Shown here: piece by piece, positions 26,037 through 35,511 of the stretch | Position numbering within the stretch: the stretch's first letter is position 1 | Layout: every line of letters begins with the position of its first letter | NCBI GenBank assembly: GCA_011390635.1 | Contig: JAABSA010000017.1 | Location: forward strand, 299-64,298 | Origin: Desulfotignum sp. | GTDB taxonomy: Bacteria; Desulfobacterota; Desulfobacteria; Desulfobacterales; Desulfobacteraceae | Direction of reading: 5' to 3' | DNA: 64,000 bases | Position numbers and translations under genes: made by a program | The notes under the pieces: model-generated | Told to the model about the DNA's origin: nothing | Database searches by the model: none | The model's input: the letters and a program-made list of their open reading frames with translations, nothing else

Positions 26037-26054
26037 TTATGACAGCTGTCATAA
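26037..26054. promoter_or_regulatory. 18-bp perfect palindrome
   Basis: TTATGACAGCTGTCATAA is a perfect palindrome in the short gap between the converging zinc-ribbon and RNase HI genes. It lacks a T-tract on either side sufficient for a clear terminator, though it could contribute to bidirectional termination, or serve as a regulator binding site. Confidence 0.4.
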
Positions 26055-26093
26055 AACAAACATCACCATCAGTTTTGTACTGAATTTTGTCGG

Positions 26094-26786
26094 TCACGGC
26101 TTTTTTTCATACCCTTTGTCATCGGGCCAGCCGGTTTGCCGGGCCGCTGTATTGGCAAGCACATCACAGCGTTCATTCAGGGGATTGCCGCTATGGCCCC
26201 TGACCCATATAAACTGCACATCCAGGGTTTGTACCAGGGGCAGCAGCTGTTTCCACAGATCTGCATTCAGGGCGGGATTCCCATCGGATTTGTACCAGTT
26301 TTTTTGCTGCCACTTTCTGGCCCATCCCTTGTTTACAGCATCCACCACATATTTTGAGTCGGAATGCAGAATCACTGGACTGCGGGCTCCTTCCAACGCT
26401 TTCAGGGCCTTGATCACCGCCATCATTTCCATGCGGTTATTGGTGGTGTGGTTGTAGCCGCCGGATAACTCTCTGGCAGGTCCATCTGCCTTGTCCTGAA
26501 TCACCACCCCGTATCCGCCGGGGCCGGGATTGCCGATGGCACTGCCGTCGGTGTAGACACGAATGGTGCCTTCAGGATATTCGACCGGCCGGCAGGGGGA
26601 TGTTTTTTTCTTCACACAATCGGGACCTGGTCCCATAACCGGGTCTTCAAGAAAAGCCCGGGCCTGTTCCCGTGTTGTAAAGCTTTTGAATACAGGCCTG
26701 GGAAATCCCTTTACCTGGGCTTCCGCTTCGGGCCAGGTGGTAAAAATACCGGTTTTACGACCGGCGGCGACAGCATAAAATTTCAT
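26094..26786 (-). CDS. rnhA: Ribonuclease HI with N-terminal viroplasmin (RNA:DNA-binding) domain
   Basis: 230 residues. The first 45 residues (KFYAVAAGRKTGIFTTWPEAEAQVKGFP) form the caulimovirus-VI / RNase H1 hybrid-binding domain. The catalytic domain follows with the four acidic residues in YTDGSAIGNPGPGGYG, NNRMEMMAVIKAL, LHSDSKYVV and NERCDVLANTAA, and the WVRGHSGNPLNE loop with the conserved His. It degrades the RNA strand of RNA:DNA hybrids such as R-loops and Okazaki primers. The two-domain form is usual in many bacteria and eukaryotes. Confidence 0.93.
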   Translation of the reverse strand: MKFYAVAAGRKTGIFTTWPEAEAQVKGFPRPVFKSFTTREQARAFLEDPVMGPGPDCVKKKTSPCRPVEYPEGTIRVYTDGSAIGNPGPGGYGVVIQDKADGPARELSGGYNHTTNNRMEMMAVIKALKALEGARSPVILHSDSKYVVDAVNKGWARKWQQKNWYKSDGNPALNADLWKQLLPLVQTLDVQFIWVRGHSGNPLNERCDVLANTAARQTGWPDDKGYEKKP

Positions 26787-26953
26787 GAAGTTACTATAGG
26801 GGCTCCCGGCTGGCCTGTAAAGTACCGGGGCAAAAATTTACGGTTAAAAATTTTCATTGTTATGGTCTGGCGGTGCAGTTGTTTTTGTGGTATTGCCGGT
26901 ATCAGAAAATAATGTATATCCATATGGATTTAACGGCAAAGGAGGCAGCAGAC

Positions 26954-28414
26954 ATGATCCATTCGAAAGCGACCAGTGAGCGGCGGCCGTACATGCGGAT
27001 TCTGGCCGATGACCAGGTCTTTGAGATTCGGCGGGCCGCCTTTGACCTGATGTTCAGTGTGGGGTTCAAGGTGCTTCATCAGGGGGCCCGGCAGATGCTG
27101 CAAAAAGCCGGGGCTGTGGTGGATGGTCAGCATGTCAGGGTGCCGGAATTCATTGTAAAACAGTGTCTGACAACAGCCCCCAACGGGTTCACCCTGTATG
27201 ACAGAAACGGGAATCGGGCCCTGGAGGTAGAGGGCCGTAAAAGCTATTACGGCACCTCCACCGGCAGCCCCAGAACCAAAGATGCCGGAACCGGAGAGAT
27301 CCATCCCACCACTGTGGCGGATATCGGCATCGGGGCAAAAGTGGCGGATGCCTGTGAAAACATCGACTGGGTCATGCCCATGGGATCCTGTCAGGATGTG
27401 CCATCCATTGCCGCTGACCTGTATGAGTTCGAGGCGGTGGTGACCAATACCGTAAAACCCATAGTGTTCATCGGGTATTCGGGCCGGGGAACACAACTGG
27501 TCCTGGAAATGGCGGCAAAGGTCGCCGGGGGTATGGACAAGCTGCGGCAAAAACCCTTTCTTGCACTGTATCCGGAACCTATCTCTCCTCTGGTGCAGCC
27601 TGCGGAAACGGTGGACCGGATTTTTGCGGCAGCAGATCATTTTATCCCCCAGGTGCCGGGACCTGCCGTACAGATGGGGGCGACAGGTCCCATGACCATG
27701 GCCGGTGTCATCACCCTGATCACAGCGGAATCTCTCATGTGCCTGGTGCTGGCACAGCTGCGCCAGCCCGGCTGCCCGGTGTGCCTGAGCGGCAATGTCC
27801 AGATTCTGAACATGTCCTCCGGCGTGTTCGGGGTGGGATATCCGGAGATGAGCCTGGGGATATCCGCCCAGGCGGAAGTGGCCCGGTCTTTTGACCTGCC
27901 CACCTGGGGATATGCCGGGTGCACCGATGCCAAGGTGGTGGATGCCCAGGCCGGACTTGAAAGCGGATTTTCCATCATCACCCAGGCCCTTGCCGGGCTC
28001 AACCTCATCCATGATGTGGGATACCTGGACCAGGCCATGGTGTGTTCGGCAGCCCAGCTGGTGCTGGGCAACGAGGCCGTGGGCATGGCAAAAAAATTCA
28101 TGGAAGGCATCCGGGTGGATGCTGCAACCATTGCCAGAAATGTGATTGCAGATGTCGGACCGGGCGGCCATTTTCTGGCCCACCGGCACACCGTGGACCA
28201 TTGCCGTACCGCAGTGTGGGGTTCACGGCTGCTGACCAGAGAACCCTATGAAACCTGGCAGGCCAAAGGAGAAAAAGATATGGCCCGGCGGATTCAGGAT
28301 CGGTTGATGGATATTTTGGACCATCATAAGGTGGCACCGCTGCCGGAAAAGGTGCTGACCGCCATGGCGGACATCCGGGAAGCCGGGGTCAAAGAGCTGA
28401 CCGCCGGAAAATAA
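26954..28414 (+). CDS. MttB-family (trimethylamine methyltransferase-like) protein 1
   Basis: About 486 residues. ATG 26954 is chosen because AAAGGAGG lies eight bases upstream; longer in-frame starts exist at 26924 and 26873. The sequence has the MttB barrel landmarks PMGSCQDVP, GATGPMTMAG and WGYAGCTDAKVVDAQAG. There is no in-frame amber codon, so it belongs to the non-pyrrolysine branch that includes glycine-betaine and other quaternary-amine:corrinoid methyltransferases. No corrinoid protein gene lies beside it. It precedes a second MttB homologue by 96 bases and then tdh and kbl, suggesting a pathway that demethylates a methylated amine or amino acid. Confidence 0.88.
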   Translation: MIHSKATSERRPYMRILADDQVFEIRRAAFDLMFSVGFKVLHQGARQMLQKAGAVVDGQHVRVPEFIVKQCLTTAPNGFTLYDRNGNRALEVEGRKSYYGTSTGSPRTKDAGTGEIHPTTVADIGIGAKVADACENIDWVMPMGSCQDVPSIAADLYEFEAVVTNTVKPIVFIGYSGRGTQLVLEMAAKVAGGMDKLRQKPFLALYPEPISPLVQPAETVDRIFAAADHFIPQVPGPAVQMGATGPMTMAGVITLITAESLMCLVLAQLRQPGCPVCLSGNVQILNMSSGVFGVGYPEMSLGISAQAEVARSFDLPTWGYAGCTDAKVVDAQAGLESGFSIITQALAGLNLIHDVGYLDQAMVCSAAQLVLGNEAVGMAKKFMEGIRVDAATIARNVIADVGPGGHFLAHRHTVDHCRTAVWGSRLLTREPYETWQAKGEKDMARRIQDRLMDILDHHKVAPLPEKVLTAMADIREAGVKELTAGK

Positions 28415-28510
28415 ATCTGACCAAACAAACTACCCGGTGTGAAAAACACACGGGTGTGAAAAATGCATGAAGAGAAGACAGGATAGATCCATCATGCAAA
28501 AGAGGGGATC

Positions 28511-29959
28511 ATGACCGACCCGCTGCCGGCACCACAGACACCGGCATATGAAACACTGGAAAAACTGGACCACATGGCCCGGCAGATACTTGAACAGATC
28601 GGCATCCGGATTTTAAGCCGGCCGTTTCTTGCGCTGTTGTCTGAAAAAGGGCTGTCCGTCACAGAAGACCGGGTGGTTTTTTCGCCGGACCAGATCACCA
28701 CCCTGCTGGCACGGGCCCCTGAAAACTTTACCCTCTACGCTGTCAATCCTTCCCATGACATCACCATCGGCAGCGGCCCGTCCAGGCTGGCTGCAGGATA
28801 CGGGTGCGCGTCGGTCATGGACCCGGACGGCAACCTTCGGGGGGCGATTTTCCAGGACCATGTGGACCTGGTGAAACTGGTGCACACAAGTGAGCTGTTC
28901 CACATCAACGGCGGCATCCTGGCCCAGCCATCTGACGTGGACCCGGACTCCAGCCACCTGGCAATGATGTATGCGGCCCTGAAATATTCAGACAAATGCA
29001 TTTTCGGGATCCAGTGCAACCGGCAGCGGATGGAAGAGATCATGGCACTCGCAGCCATCCGGATAGGGGGCAAAGAGGCCCTGGTCCACACCCCCCGGGT
29101 GCTGACCATGATCAGCCCGGTCAGTCCGCTCCAGGCAGATCAAACCGGACTGGAGGCCCTGGATGTGGCAGGACAGTATCACCAGCCCGTGATTATTTCT
29201 CCGGGGGTGGCAGCCGGCACCACCGGCCCCATAGATCTTGCCGGCAATGTTGCCATGGCCGCGGCAGAGGCCCTGGGGCTTATCATGATCGCCCAGACCC
29301 TGCATCCGGGCACCCCGGTTGTTTTCGGTCTCCAGTGCTACGGGTCTGATATGAAAACAGGCAATATCTCCATCGGGTCCCCGGCCTATGCCCTCCAGGC
29401 AAAATACTGCGCAGCCCTGGCCCGGTATTATCATCTGCCCAGCAGGGCAGGGGGTGCGACCACTGATGCCCGAAACCTGTCTGCCCAGGCAGGGTATGAA
29501 AGCATGCTGTCCATGTTCACGGCCATGCAGAACCAGGTGAGCCTGATTGTGCACAGTGCCGGGATTCTGGACAGTTTTGCCGCCATCTCCTTTGAAAAAT
29601 TCATCATGGACCTGGAGATCATCCAGATGATCCGGTTTTACATGGATGACATGACAGTGGATGACACCACCTTGAACCTTGATCTGATTCGGTCGGTGGG
29701 GCCGGGGGGGCTGTTTTTGACCACCATGGACACCATGAAAAAATGCAGAACCCATTCCTGGAATCCCGCAGTGGCTCTGCGAGGCAATCTCATGAACATG
29801 TCGCCTGGTGAAAAATTTGTAAAAAATATCCAGGATACCCGGGAGCGGATGCTGGCACAATACCGGCAGCCGGAAATTGATCCGGCTGTATTGAAAAATA
29901 TGGATGATTTCATGCACCAAAAAGGGGTGGACCCTGATACCCTGCCGTTGTATTATTAA
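28511..29959 (+). CDS. MttB-family (trimethylamine methyltransferase-like) protein 2
   Basis: 482 residues, AAAAGAGGGG ahead of the ATG. Landmarks include [18 protein letters not shown] at the N-terminus, [32 protein letters not shown] and [20 protein letters not shown]. No in-frame amber codon. It is a distant paralogue of the preceding gene; the shared barrel and different substrate-pocket segments suggest two different methylated substrates or two steps of one pathway. A cognate corrinoid protein and methyl-acceptor enzyme must be encoded elsewhere. Confidence 0.88.
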   Translation: MTDPLPAPQTPAYETLEKLDHMARQILEQIGIRILSRPFLALLSEKGLSVTEDRVVFSPDQITTLLARAPENFTLYAVNPSHDITIGSGPSRLAAGYGCASVMDPDGNLRGAIFQDHVDLVKLVHTSELFHINGGILAQPSDVDPDSSHLAMMYAALKYSDKCIFGIQCNRQRMEEIMALAAIRIGGKEALVHTPRVLTMISPVSPLQADQTGLEALDVAGQYHQPVIISPGVAAGTTGPIDLAGNVAMAAAEALGLIMIAQTLHPGTPVVFGLQCYGSDMKTGNISIGSPAYALQAKYCAALARYYHLPSRAGGATTDARNLSAQAGYESMLSMFTAMQNQVSLIVHSAGILDSFAAISFEKFIMDLEIIQMIRFYMDDMTVDDTTLNLDLIRSVGPGGLFLTTMDTMKKCRTHSWNPAVALRGNLMNMSPGEKFVKNIQDTRERMLAQYRQPEIDPAVLKNMDDFMHQKGVDPDTLPLYY

Positions 29960-30066
29960 ATGATTACGTAAAATCTATCCGGAATATACTATATGTGGTG
30001 CAGATCGTTGGATATGAAGGAAATACTGCACCAAAACCTATGTATGACACCATTTGGAGGCTGATT

Positions 30067-31113
30067 ATGCAGGATACCATGAAAGCAATTGTCAAGGCAA
30101 AACCCGAGCCGGGATTGTGGCTTGCGGATGTGCCGGTACCAAAAATCAGGCATAATGAGGTGCTCATTAAAATTTTGCGTACCGCCATCTGCGGCACGGA
30201 TGTTCATATCTACAACTGGGACAGCTGGTCCCGAAAAACCATTCCCGTGCCCATGCACATCGGCCATGAATTTGTGGGCACCATTGAGCAGGTGGGGTCC
30301 CATGTGGCTGATTTTAAAAAAGGTGACCTGGTGTCCGGAGAAGGCCATCTGGTGTGCGGTCACTGCCGCAACTGTCTGGCCGGCCGCCGCCATCTGTGCA
30401 AGGACACCAAGGGGGTGGGGGTAAACCGCCCCGGAGCGTTTGCCCAATATCTGGCCATCCCGGTGACAAATGTCTGGTATTGTGAGCCGGACATCCCCCT
30501 GGAAACCCTGGCCTGCTTCGACCCCCTTGGCAACGCCACCCATACGGCACTTTCTTTTGACGTACTGGGAGAAGATGTGCTCATCACCGGAGCCGGCCCC
30601 ATTGGATGCATGGCTGCTGCCATTGCCAGGCACAGCGGTGCCCGGCATGTGGTGGTCACCGATATCAATTCCTTTCGTCTGGATCTGGCAAAAGGAGCGG
30701 GCGCCACCCTGGCACTGGATGTCACCCGGCAGTCGGTGGCTGATGCCCAGAAAGAACTGGGTATGAAAGAAGGATTTGACGTGGCCATGGAAATGTCCGG
30801 CAGCCCGGAGGCGTTACATACCATTTTACAAAACATGTGCCATGGCGGCAAAATTGCCATGCTGGGGATTATGCCTGACCAGACCGCGATTGACTGGAAT
30901 ACGGTGGTATTTAATATGTTGACCATCAAGGGCATTTATGGCAGGGAAATGTATGAAACCTGGTACAAGATGACATCCATGATCCAGACCGGCCTGGACA
31001 TCACCCCTTTGATTACCCACAGGTTTCCCTATACACAGTTTGAAGACGGGTTTGAGGTGATGCGCTCGGGCCGGTCCGGAAAAGTGATCCTTGACTGGAC
31101 CCGGACCCAATAA
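30067..31113 (+). CDS. tdh: L-threonine 3-dehydrogenase (zinc alcohol dehydrogenase family)
   Basis: 348 residues from ATG 30067 (TTTGGAGG upstream). Catalytic zinc motif [11 protein letters not shown] (Cys and the threonine-specific HIYNWD), GHEFVG, structural zinc Cys cluster ([15 protein letters not shown]) and Rossmann GAGPIG are present. The enzyme oxidises L-threonine to 2-amino-3-ketobutyrate with NAD. The following gene encodes the CoA ligase that cleaves this product, so the pair gives glycine and acetyl-CoA. Placement after two MttB homologues is unusual. Confidence 0.93.
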   Translation: MQDTMKAIVKAKPEPGLWLADVPVPKIRHNEVLIKILRTAICGTDVHIYNWDSWSRKTIPVPMHIGHEFVGTIEQVGSHVADFKKGDLVSGEGHLVCGHCRNCLAGRRHLCKDTKGVGVNRPGAFAQYLAIPVTNVWYCEPDIPLETLACFDPLGNATHTALSFDVLGEDVLITGAGPIGCMAAAIARHSGARHVVVTDINSFRLDLAKGAGATLALDVTRQSVADAQKELGMKEGFDVAMEMSGSPEALHTILQNMCHGGKIAMLGIMPDQTAIDWNTVVFNMLTIKGIYGREMYETWYKMTSMIQTGLDITPLITHRFPYTQFEDGFEVMRSGRSGKVILDWTRTQ

Positions 31114-31146
31114 ATTCCGATAGGATGATAATTACCACACACGAAG

Positions 31147-31217
31147 ACCACGAAGGATGGCATATGAAAAAATTCCCATTATACCCTTCATGTGCCTTCT
31201 CATATTATCTTCGTGGT
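31147..31217. repeat. Imperfect inverted repeat with CACGAAG motifs
   Basis: ACCACGAAG at 31147-31155 is the reverse complement of CTTCGTGGT at 31209-31217; the left arm also contains a tandem CACGAAG. Such CACGAAG-rich elements are common dispersed intergenic repeats in bacteria. It lies in the 174-base gap between tdh and kbl. Confidence 0.4.
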
Positions 31218-31287
31218 GCACCGATAAATGGGTACAAAAAAGAGGCATGACGTGTAAAAATCAGTAATGATATGGGAGAATTCACAG

Positions 31288-32511
31288 ATGGGTACAGACA
31301 AACTGGACAACAGCCTGGATATGGAACTTACGGCTCTCAAAGAAGAGGGCCGGGCAAAAGCATCGGAACGGATCATTCAGGGATATATGCCGCCCGAAGA
31401 CAGCCGGGGACCCCGGTACAGACTGGTGGGTTCCGGCCAGGCATTCATGCGGTTCAACTCCAATTCCTATCTCTCATTGTCCCACCACCCGGAACTGATT
31501 GCGGCTGCGGATCAAGCCACCCGGGAATTCGGGGTGGGGCCGGGGGCCGTACGCTTCATTGACGGCACCTTCATCCACCATGTGAGGCTGGAGGAACGTA
31601 TTGCCGGGTTTGTGGAAAAACCTGCTGCAAAAATTTTCAACTCCGCCTATACCGCCAATTGCGGTCTGGCCCTGTCCATTTCCAGCAAAAAGACCCACTG
31701 GATCGGAGACCAGCTCAACCACAACTCCATTATCAGAGCCATGCGCATCAGCAATGTCCCCAGTCAGAACAAGGGCATTTACAAGCACAATGACATGGCA
31801 GACCTCCAACGGTGCCTGGATGCGGTCAGTCTTGACATGGAGCGGGTGGTGGTGGTGTTCGACGGTATCTTCAGCATGCGCGGTGATTATGCCCCCATCA
31901 ATGACATTGTAGAAATCTGCAGGGCCTGCGAAGATCGGTTCACAGACGGGGTGATCACCGTGGTGGATGACTCCCACGGCATCGGCGCGTATGGTGATAC
32001 CGGCCGGGGCACCCCGGAATTTGCCGGGGCCTGGCCGGATGTGGTGGTGGGGACCTTCGGCAAAGCGTTCGGGGTGAACGGCGGGTTCATTGCCGGCAGC
32101 CGGACCCTGATTGAATCAGTGCGCCAGAAGGCAGATACCTATATCTATACCAATCCGTTAAGTGTGGCGGATTGTGCAGCAGCTGTCACAGCCATTGATA
32201 TCTGCGACAGCAGCCAGGGACGCAAATTGCTGGCCCACCTCAAAGAGCAGACAAACCGGTTCCGCAAGGGTCTTACCAAACTGGGTCTGGAATCTATTCC
32301 CGGCCCCCATCCGGTGGTACCCCTGATGGTCAGAGATACTGCTAAAACCCATGCACTGGTAAAATATCTGTATGACAACGGGGTGCTGGTGGTGGGACTG
32401 ACCTTCCCGGTGGTGCCCAAAGGCGATGAAACCATCCGGTTCCAGATCAATGCCTGTCATACGCCTGGTGATATTGATCAGGTGCTGGACCTGCTGGCTA
32501 AATTTGTCTGA
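31288..32511 (+). CDS. kbl: 2-amino-3-ketobutyrate CoA ligase (glycine C-acetyltransferase)
   Basis: About 407 residues from ATG 31288 (GGGAGAATTC upstream). A PLP-dependent alpha-oxoamine synthase: NSNSYLSLSHHPEL, GTFIHHVRLEERIA, DDSHGIGAYGDTGRGTPE and the PLP-lysine motif GTFGKAFG are visible. It condenses CoA with 2-amino-3-ketobutyrate to give glycine and acetyl-CoA, with tdh supplying the substrate. The DDSHG-IG-YG-TGRG pattern favours this over 8-amino-7-oxononanoate synthase, but the superfamily is close and the latter cannot be wholly excluded. Confidence 0.88.
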   Translation: MGTDKLDNSLDMELTALKEEGRAKASERIIQGYMPPEDSRGPRYRLVGSGQAFMRFNSNSYLSLSHHPELIAAADQATREFGVGPGAVRFIDGTFIHHVRLEERIAGFVEKPAAKIFNSAYTANCGLALSISSKKTHWIGDQLNHNSIIRAMRISNVPSQNKGIYKHNDMADLQRCLDAVSLDMERVVVVFDGIFSMRGDYAPINDIVEICRACEDRFTDGVITVVDDSHGIGAYGDTGRGTPEFAGAWPDVVVGTFGKAFGVNGGFIAGSRTLIESVRQKADTYIYTNPLSVADCAAAVTAIDICDSSQGRKLLAHLKEQTNRFRKGLTKLGLESIPGPHPVVPLMVRDTAKTHALVKYLYDNGVLVVGLTFPVVPKGDETIRFQINACHTPGDIDQVLDLLAKFV

Positions 32512-32642
32512 AAAAAAATCCCCGGACCTTTTTTCCGAAGTCCTTGAATTTGGCGTACAATCAGTGTATTATAGAAAAATTGGCTTGGCCAGCACAAGGA
32601 TGACCGTGCATGATCCAAATGTTTTTACAAGGAGAAAAAGGA

Positions 32643-33194
32643 ATGGAGCCTGATAAATTCAGAGAGTCCAGACAGGAAATAAACCGCATGTGTAAAGGTG
32701 TTTATGCCCTGATTGATAAAAAAGCGCTGGAAGAATCCAAGGAAGGGTATGAAAAAATTCATGAACGTCTGGATGTTCTCAAACCCCAGGCAGAAGGGGA
32801 GATCCAGAAGCGGTCCGTCAAGAATCTGGGACTCAAGCTCAAAAACCTGTCGACCCTTATCCGCAAACTGAAACCCAAGGCAGGTGCCGCCCGAAAGGCC
32901 GGAAAACCAGGTGTCGTATGGGATGAAGAACGGCTGGCCCAGTTGGCCACGCCCTTTTTGGAAAAGATTTTTCAGAATATGGGAACAGATGAAGGTGCTG
33001 GTGTGTGTCTGGGTACTACAGGAAAAGGTATTCGCCCCAATTACCATATCCAGTTCAGTGATAACACCATAACACCTTTCAGCGGATCCAACCACAAACC
33101 CAGCCAGAAGCCGGATGCCGGCAAGACAAAAAATATTTCCGCTCCCTTTTCAAGGGAAGTGATTGAGAAAGTTCTGGTCCAAAAAAAGTCCTGA
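32643..33194 (+). CDS. Unknown charged, coiled-coil protein
   Basis: 183 residues from ATG 32643 (AAGGAGAAAAAGGA upstream). The first 90 residues are highly charged and helical (ESKEGYEKIHERLDVLKPQ, LGLKLKNLSTLIRKLKPK), probably a coiled coil; the rest is polar and of unclear fold with a QKPDAGKTKN-type linker. No signal peptide, Cys pair or catalytic motif is seen. It stands alone between kbl and a convergent RsbW-type gene and is followed by a hairpin terminator. Confidence 0.65.
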   Translation: MEPDKFRESRQEINRMCKGVYALIDKKALEESKEGYEKIHERLDVLKPQAEGEIQKRSVKNLGLKLKNLSTLIRKLKPKAGAARKAGKPGVVWDEERLAQLATPFLEKIFQNMGTDEGAGVCLGTTGKGIRPNYHIQFSDNTITPFSGSNHKPSQKPDAGKTKNISAPFSREVIEKVLVQKKS

Positions 33195-33215
33195 ACCTGC
33201 AGGGCATATTTTCAT

Positions 33216-33248
33216 CCATGGTCCGGAAGAAACCGGATCATGGTTTTT
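33216..33248 (+). terminator. Intrinsic terminator after the coiled-coil gene
   Basis: CCATGGTCCGG and CCGGATCATGG pair over 10 of 11 positions around a six-base loop, followed by TTTTT. The 3' arm overlaps the last codons of the convergent anti-sigma gene. Confidence 0.65.
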
Positions 33249-33684
33249 CCCCCAACTGTTTGATCATTTTGACCTGGTTCCTTAAGGTGGATGAACAGTC
33301 AATGTCCACGCAATCCATGACACACTGCATGATGTGCATACCCAGTCCGCCGGGTCTGATCTCATCAAGATCCCGGGGGGCAAGGTTGTCAGGCTCCCAT
33401 TGACAGCCGAAGTCTTCAATAATGATGATCAGTTCCGTGTGTGTGATTTCCCAGAAAATGTTGATCTGTCCATGGGGCTGCCCTTTGTAGCTGTGTTTGA
33501 TGCTGTTGGAACAAGCCTCGACCACCGCCAGCATAATATTTGCTGCCTGGGCATCATCCATTCCGGTGGCGGCTGAGATTTTTTTCACCATGCCCCGCAC
33601 CAGTTGCAGGTATTTCGGGTGGGACGGAATACTCAGGCCCAGGTGCGCAGGATTTGTGGCCATGGTGTCGTTCATGTGCTGCAA
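33238..33684 (-). CDS. RsbW-type ATP-binding anti-sigma regulatory kinase
   Basis: 148 residues. A small HATPase_c domain with N-box IMLAVVEACSNSIKHSY, G1 box IEDFG and G2 box PGGLGMHIMQCVMD, the pattern of RsbW/SpoIIAB serine kinases that phosphorylate STAS anti-anti-sigma proteins and bind sigma factors. No sigma factor gene is adjacent. It is divergent from the Mla operon, which contains a STAS protein with DSSG; that STAS is probably a structural MlaB homologue, but a regulatory link cannot be excluded. Confidence 0.85.
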   Translation of the reverse strand: MQHMNDTMATNPAHLGLSIPSHPKYLQLVRGMVKKISAATGMDDAQAANIMLAVVEACSNSIKHSYKGQPHGQINIFWEITHTELIIIIEDFGCQWEPDNLAPRDLDEIRPGGLGMHIMQCVMDCVDIDCSSTLRNQVKMIKQLGEKP

Positions 33685-33913
33685 TGTCCCGGTTTTTTTG
33701 TATTAAAAATCATTTTATCCTGGGAAAAATTTGGATGTACATTTCATAATAATAAGGTCTGCAGTCATCCCGGCGTTGTTTGTCAATCTTACCACAACAT
33801 AAACAGTTGCGCCAGCTTCCGGTGGAGAAATCGCATGTAGCGCGATCACATCGGGTTGATCTTGCCTGCGGATTATCGTTGACACCCCAAAACCGGTAGG
33901 TTATTTATGCCCT

Positions 33914-34726
33914 ATGATACGCGTTGAAAACCTTGTAAAAACCTATGGTTCGACTGTGGCCTGCAACCGGTTGAACTGCCGGTTTGATGCCAAAAAAGTG
34001 ACCGTGATATTAGGGGGGAGCGGATCTGGAAAAACCACGCTCTTGCGGCAGATTACAGGACTGGAAAAGCCGGACAGCGGATCGGTATTTTTTGACGACA
34101 TGGATTTGACCCGGGCTTCCAAAAAAGACTTGTATAAAAAAAGAAAAAAAATGGGCATGCTGTTTCAGGGTTCTGCCCTGTTCAATTACCTGAATATTTT
34201 TGAAAATATAGCCTTTCCCCTTCGCGAACATACCAGGATCGCAGAAAATGTCATAAAAAACATTGTGACCATGAAGCTTGAAATGGTGGGATTGCGGGGG
34301 AACGAGCATCTGATGCCCTCCCAGCTGTCCGGGGGGATGATGAAACGGGTGGGGCTGGCCCGGGCTATTGTCATGGATCCCAAGGTGATCTTCTATGATG
34401 AGCCAACCTCCGGCCTGGATCCTATTTCCACCGGGGTGATCGGTAAGTTGATCAGGGATTTGAATGTCAAGCTGGACATCACCACGGTGGTGGTGTCCCA
34501 TGACATCGCCTCCAGTTTCAAGATTGCCGATAAAATCATTATTCTCTATTTCGGAGACATAATTGCCCAGGGAACAGTGGACCAGATTAAAAACAGCACA
34601 GATGAACGGGTCCAGCAATTTATCACAGGTTCCCCGGAAGGGCCTATTCCTTTTACCCGAACAGATACCAATTACGTTGAAGCGCTTTTGGCAGACACTG
34701 ACAAATCCATGGAAAAAATGTCATGA
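33914..34726 (+). CDS. mlaF: Mla-type phospholipid ABC transporter ATPase
   Basis: 270 residues. Walker A GGSGSGKTT, signature LSGGMMKRVGLA, Walker B VIFYDEPTSGLD and H-loop VVSHD are present. The MKR insert in the signature (SGGMMKR) is typical of MlaF/Mkl ATPases. It overlaps mlaE by four bases. It powers lipid movement between inner and outer membranes by the Mla complex, and is the first gene of the operon F-E-D-STAS-C. Confidence 0.93.
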   Translation: MIRVENLVKTYGSTVACNRLNCRFDAKKVTVILGGSGSGKTTLLRQITGLEKPDSGSVFFDDMDLTRASKKDLYKKRKKMGMLFQGSALFNYLNIFENIAFPLREHTRIAENVIKNIVTMKLEMVGLRGNEHLMPSQLSGGMMKRVGLARAIVMDPKVIFYDEPTSGLDPISTGVIGKLIRDLNVKLDITTVVVSHDIASSFKIADKIIILYFGDIIAQGTVDQIKNSTDERVQQFITGSPEGPIPFTRTDTNYVEALLADTDKSMEKMS

Positions 34727-35496
34727 ACCTTGATATTGCAGCATCCATTGGCCAGGCTACGATAGCCCGGGTGCAGGTTATCGGCAGAAGCGGCGTGTTT
34801 TTGTTTTTTGCGTTTTTCCTGGCGTTTCGACCGCCATACCGGATTTTTCGGCTGATCAAGGAAATTGAATTTGTCGGATCCAAATCATTTTTGATTGTAT
34901 TTGTCACCGCTTTGTTCACCGGAATGGTGCTGGGGCTGCAGGGATATCATACACTGACCCAGTTCGGGGCCCAGGCCCTTTTGGGGTCTGCCGTAGCCCT
35001 TTCCATTATCCGGGAGTTGGGACCTGTGCTGTGTGCGCTTATGGTAACCGGAAGAGCAGGCTCCGCCATTGCCGCAGAAATCGGCATCATGAGAATCACC
35101 GACCAGTTTCCGGCCCTGGAAATGATGGCCATTGATCCTGTTAAATATGTGATCAGCCCCAAAATTCTGGCCGGTATCATTTCTCTACCCCTGTTGACGG
35201 CCTTTTTTGATGTGGTGGGCATCATGGGTGGGTATCTGGTGGGGGTCCAGCTTCTCGGGGTCAACCAGGGAGCGTATTTCGGGAAAATGATCACAGCTGT
35301 CACCTTTGCAGATATCTATGGCGGTATGATTAAATCCTTGTGTTTCGGCCTGTTGATTACCTGGATTTCATGCTTTATGGGATTTTGTGCCAAACCCACC
35401 ACCGAAGGGGTGAGCCGTGCCACTACCCGGGCGGTGGTGGTGAGCTCCGTGTCCATTCTGGTGGTGGATTATATCTTGACATCTTTATTGCTATAG
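34723..35496 (+). CDS. mlaE: Mla-type ABC transporter permease
   Basis: 257 residues with five to six hydrophobic helices. Family landmarks FVTALFTGMVLGLQGYHTL, RELGPVLCALMVTGRAGSA and AAEIGIMRITDQFPALEMM are clear. It forms the inner-membrane channel of the Mla system with the ATPase and the MCE protein; the start overlaps the mlaF stop. Confidence 0.93.
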   Translation: MNLDIAASIGQATIARVQVIGRSGVFLFFAFFLAFRPPYRIFRLIKEIEFVGSKSFLIVFVTALFTGMVLGLQGYHTLTQFGAQALLGSAVALSIIRELGPVLCALMVTGRAGSAIAAEIGIMRITDQFPALEMMAIDPVKYVISPKILAGIISLPLLTAFFDVVGIMGGYLVGVQLLGVNQGAYFGKMITAVTFADIYGGMIKSLCFGLLITWISCFMGFCAKPTTEGVSRATTRAVVVSSVSILVVDYILTSLLL

Positions 35497-35511
35497 GATG
35501 TAATATCGATC

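Noticed and set aside
26954-29959. Pyrrolysine (amber read-through) in the MttB-family genes
   Set aside because: Both genes are full length with no in-frame TAG, so they belong to the non-pyrrolysine branch.
33877-33905. Sigma-70 promoter for the Mla operon (TTGACA with a TATTTA box)
   Set aside because: The -10 would lie so close to the start codon that the transcript would be nearly leaderless; evidence is too weak.
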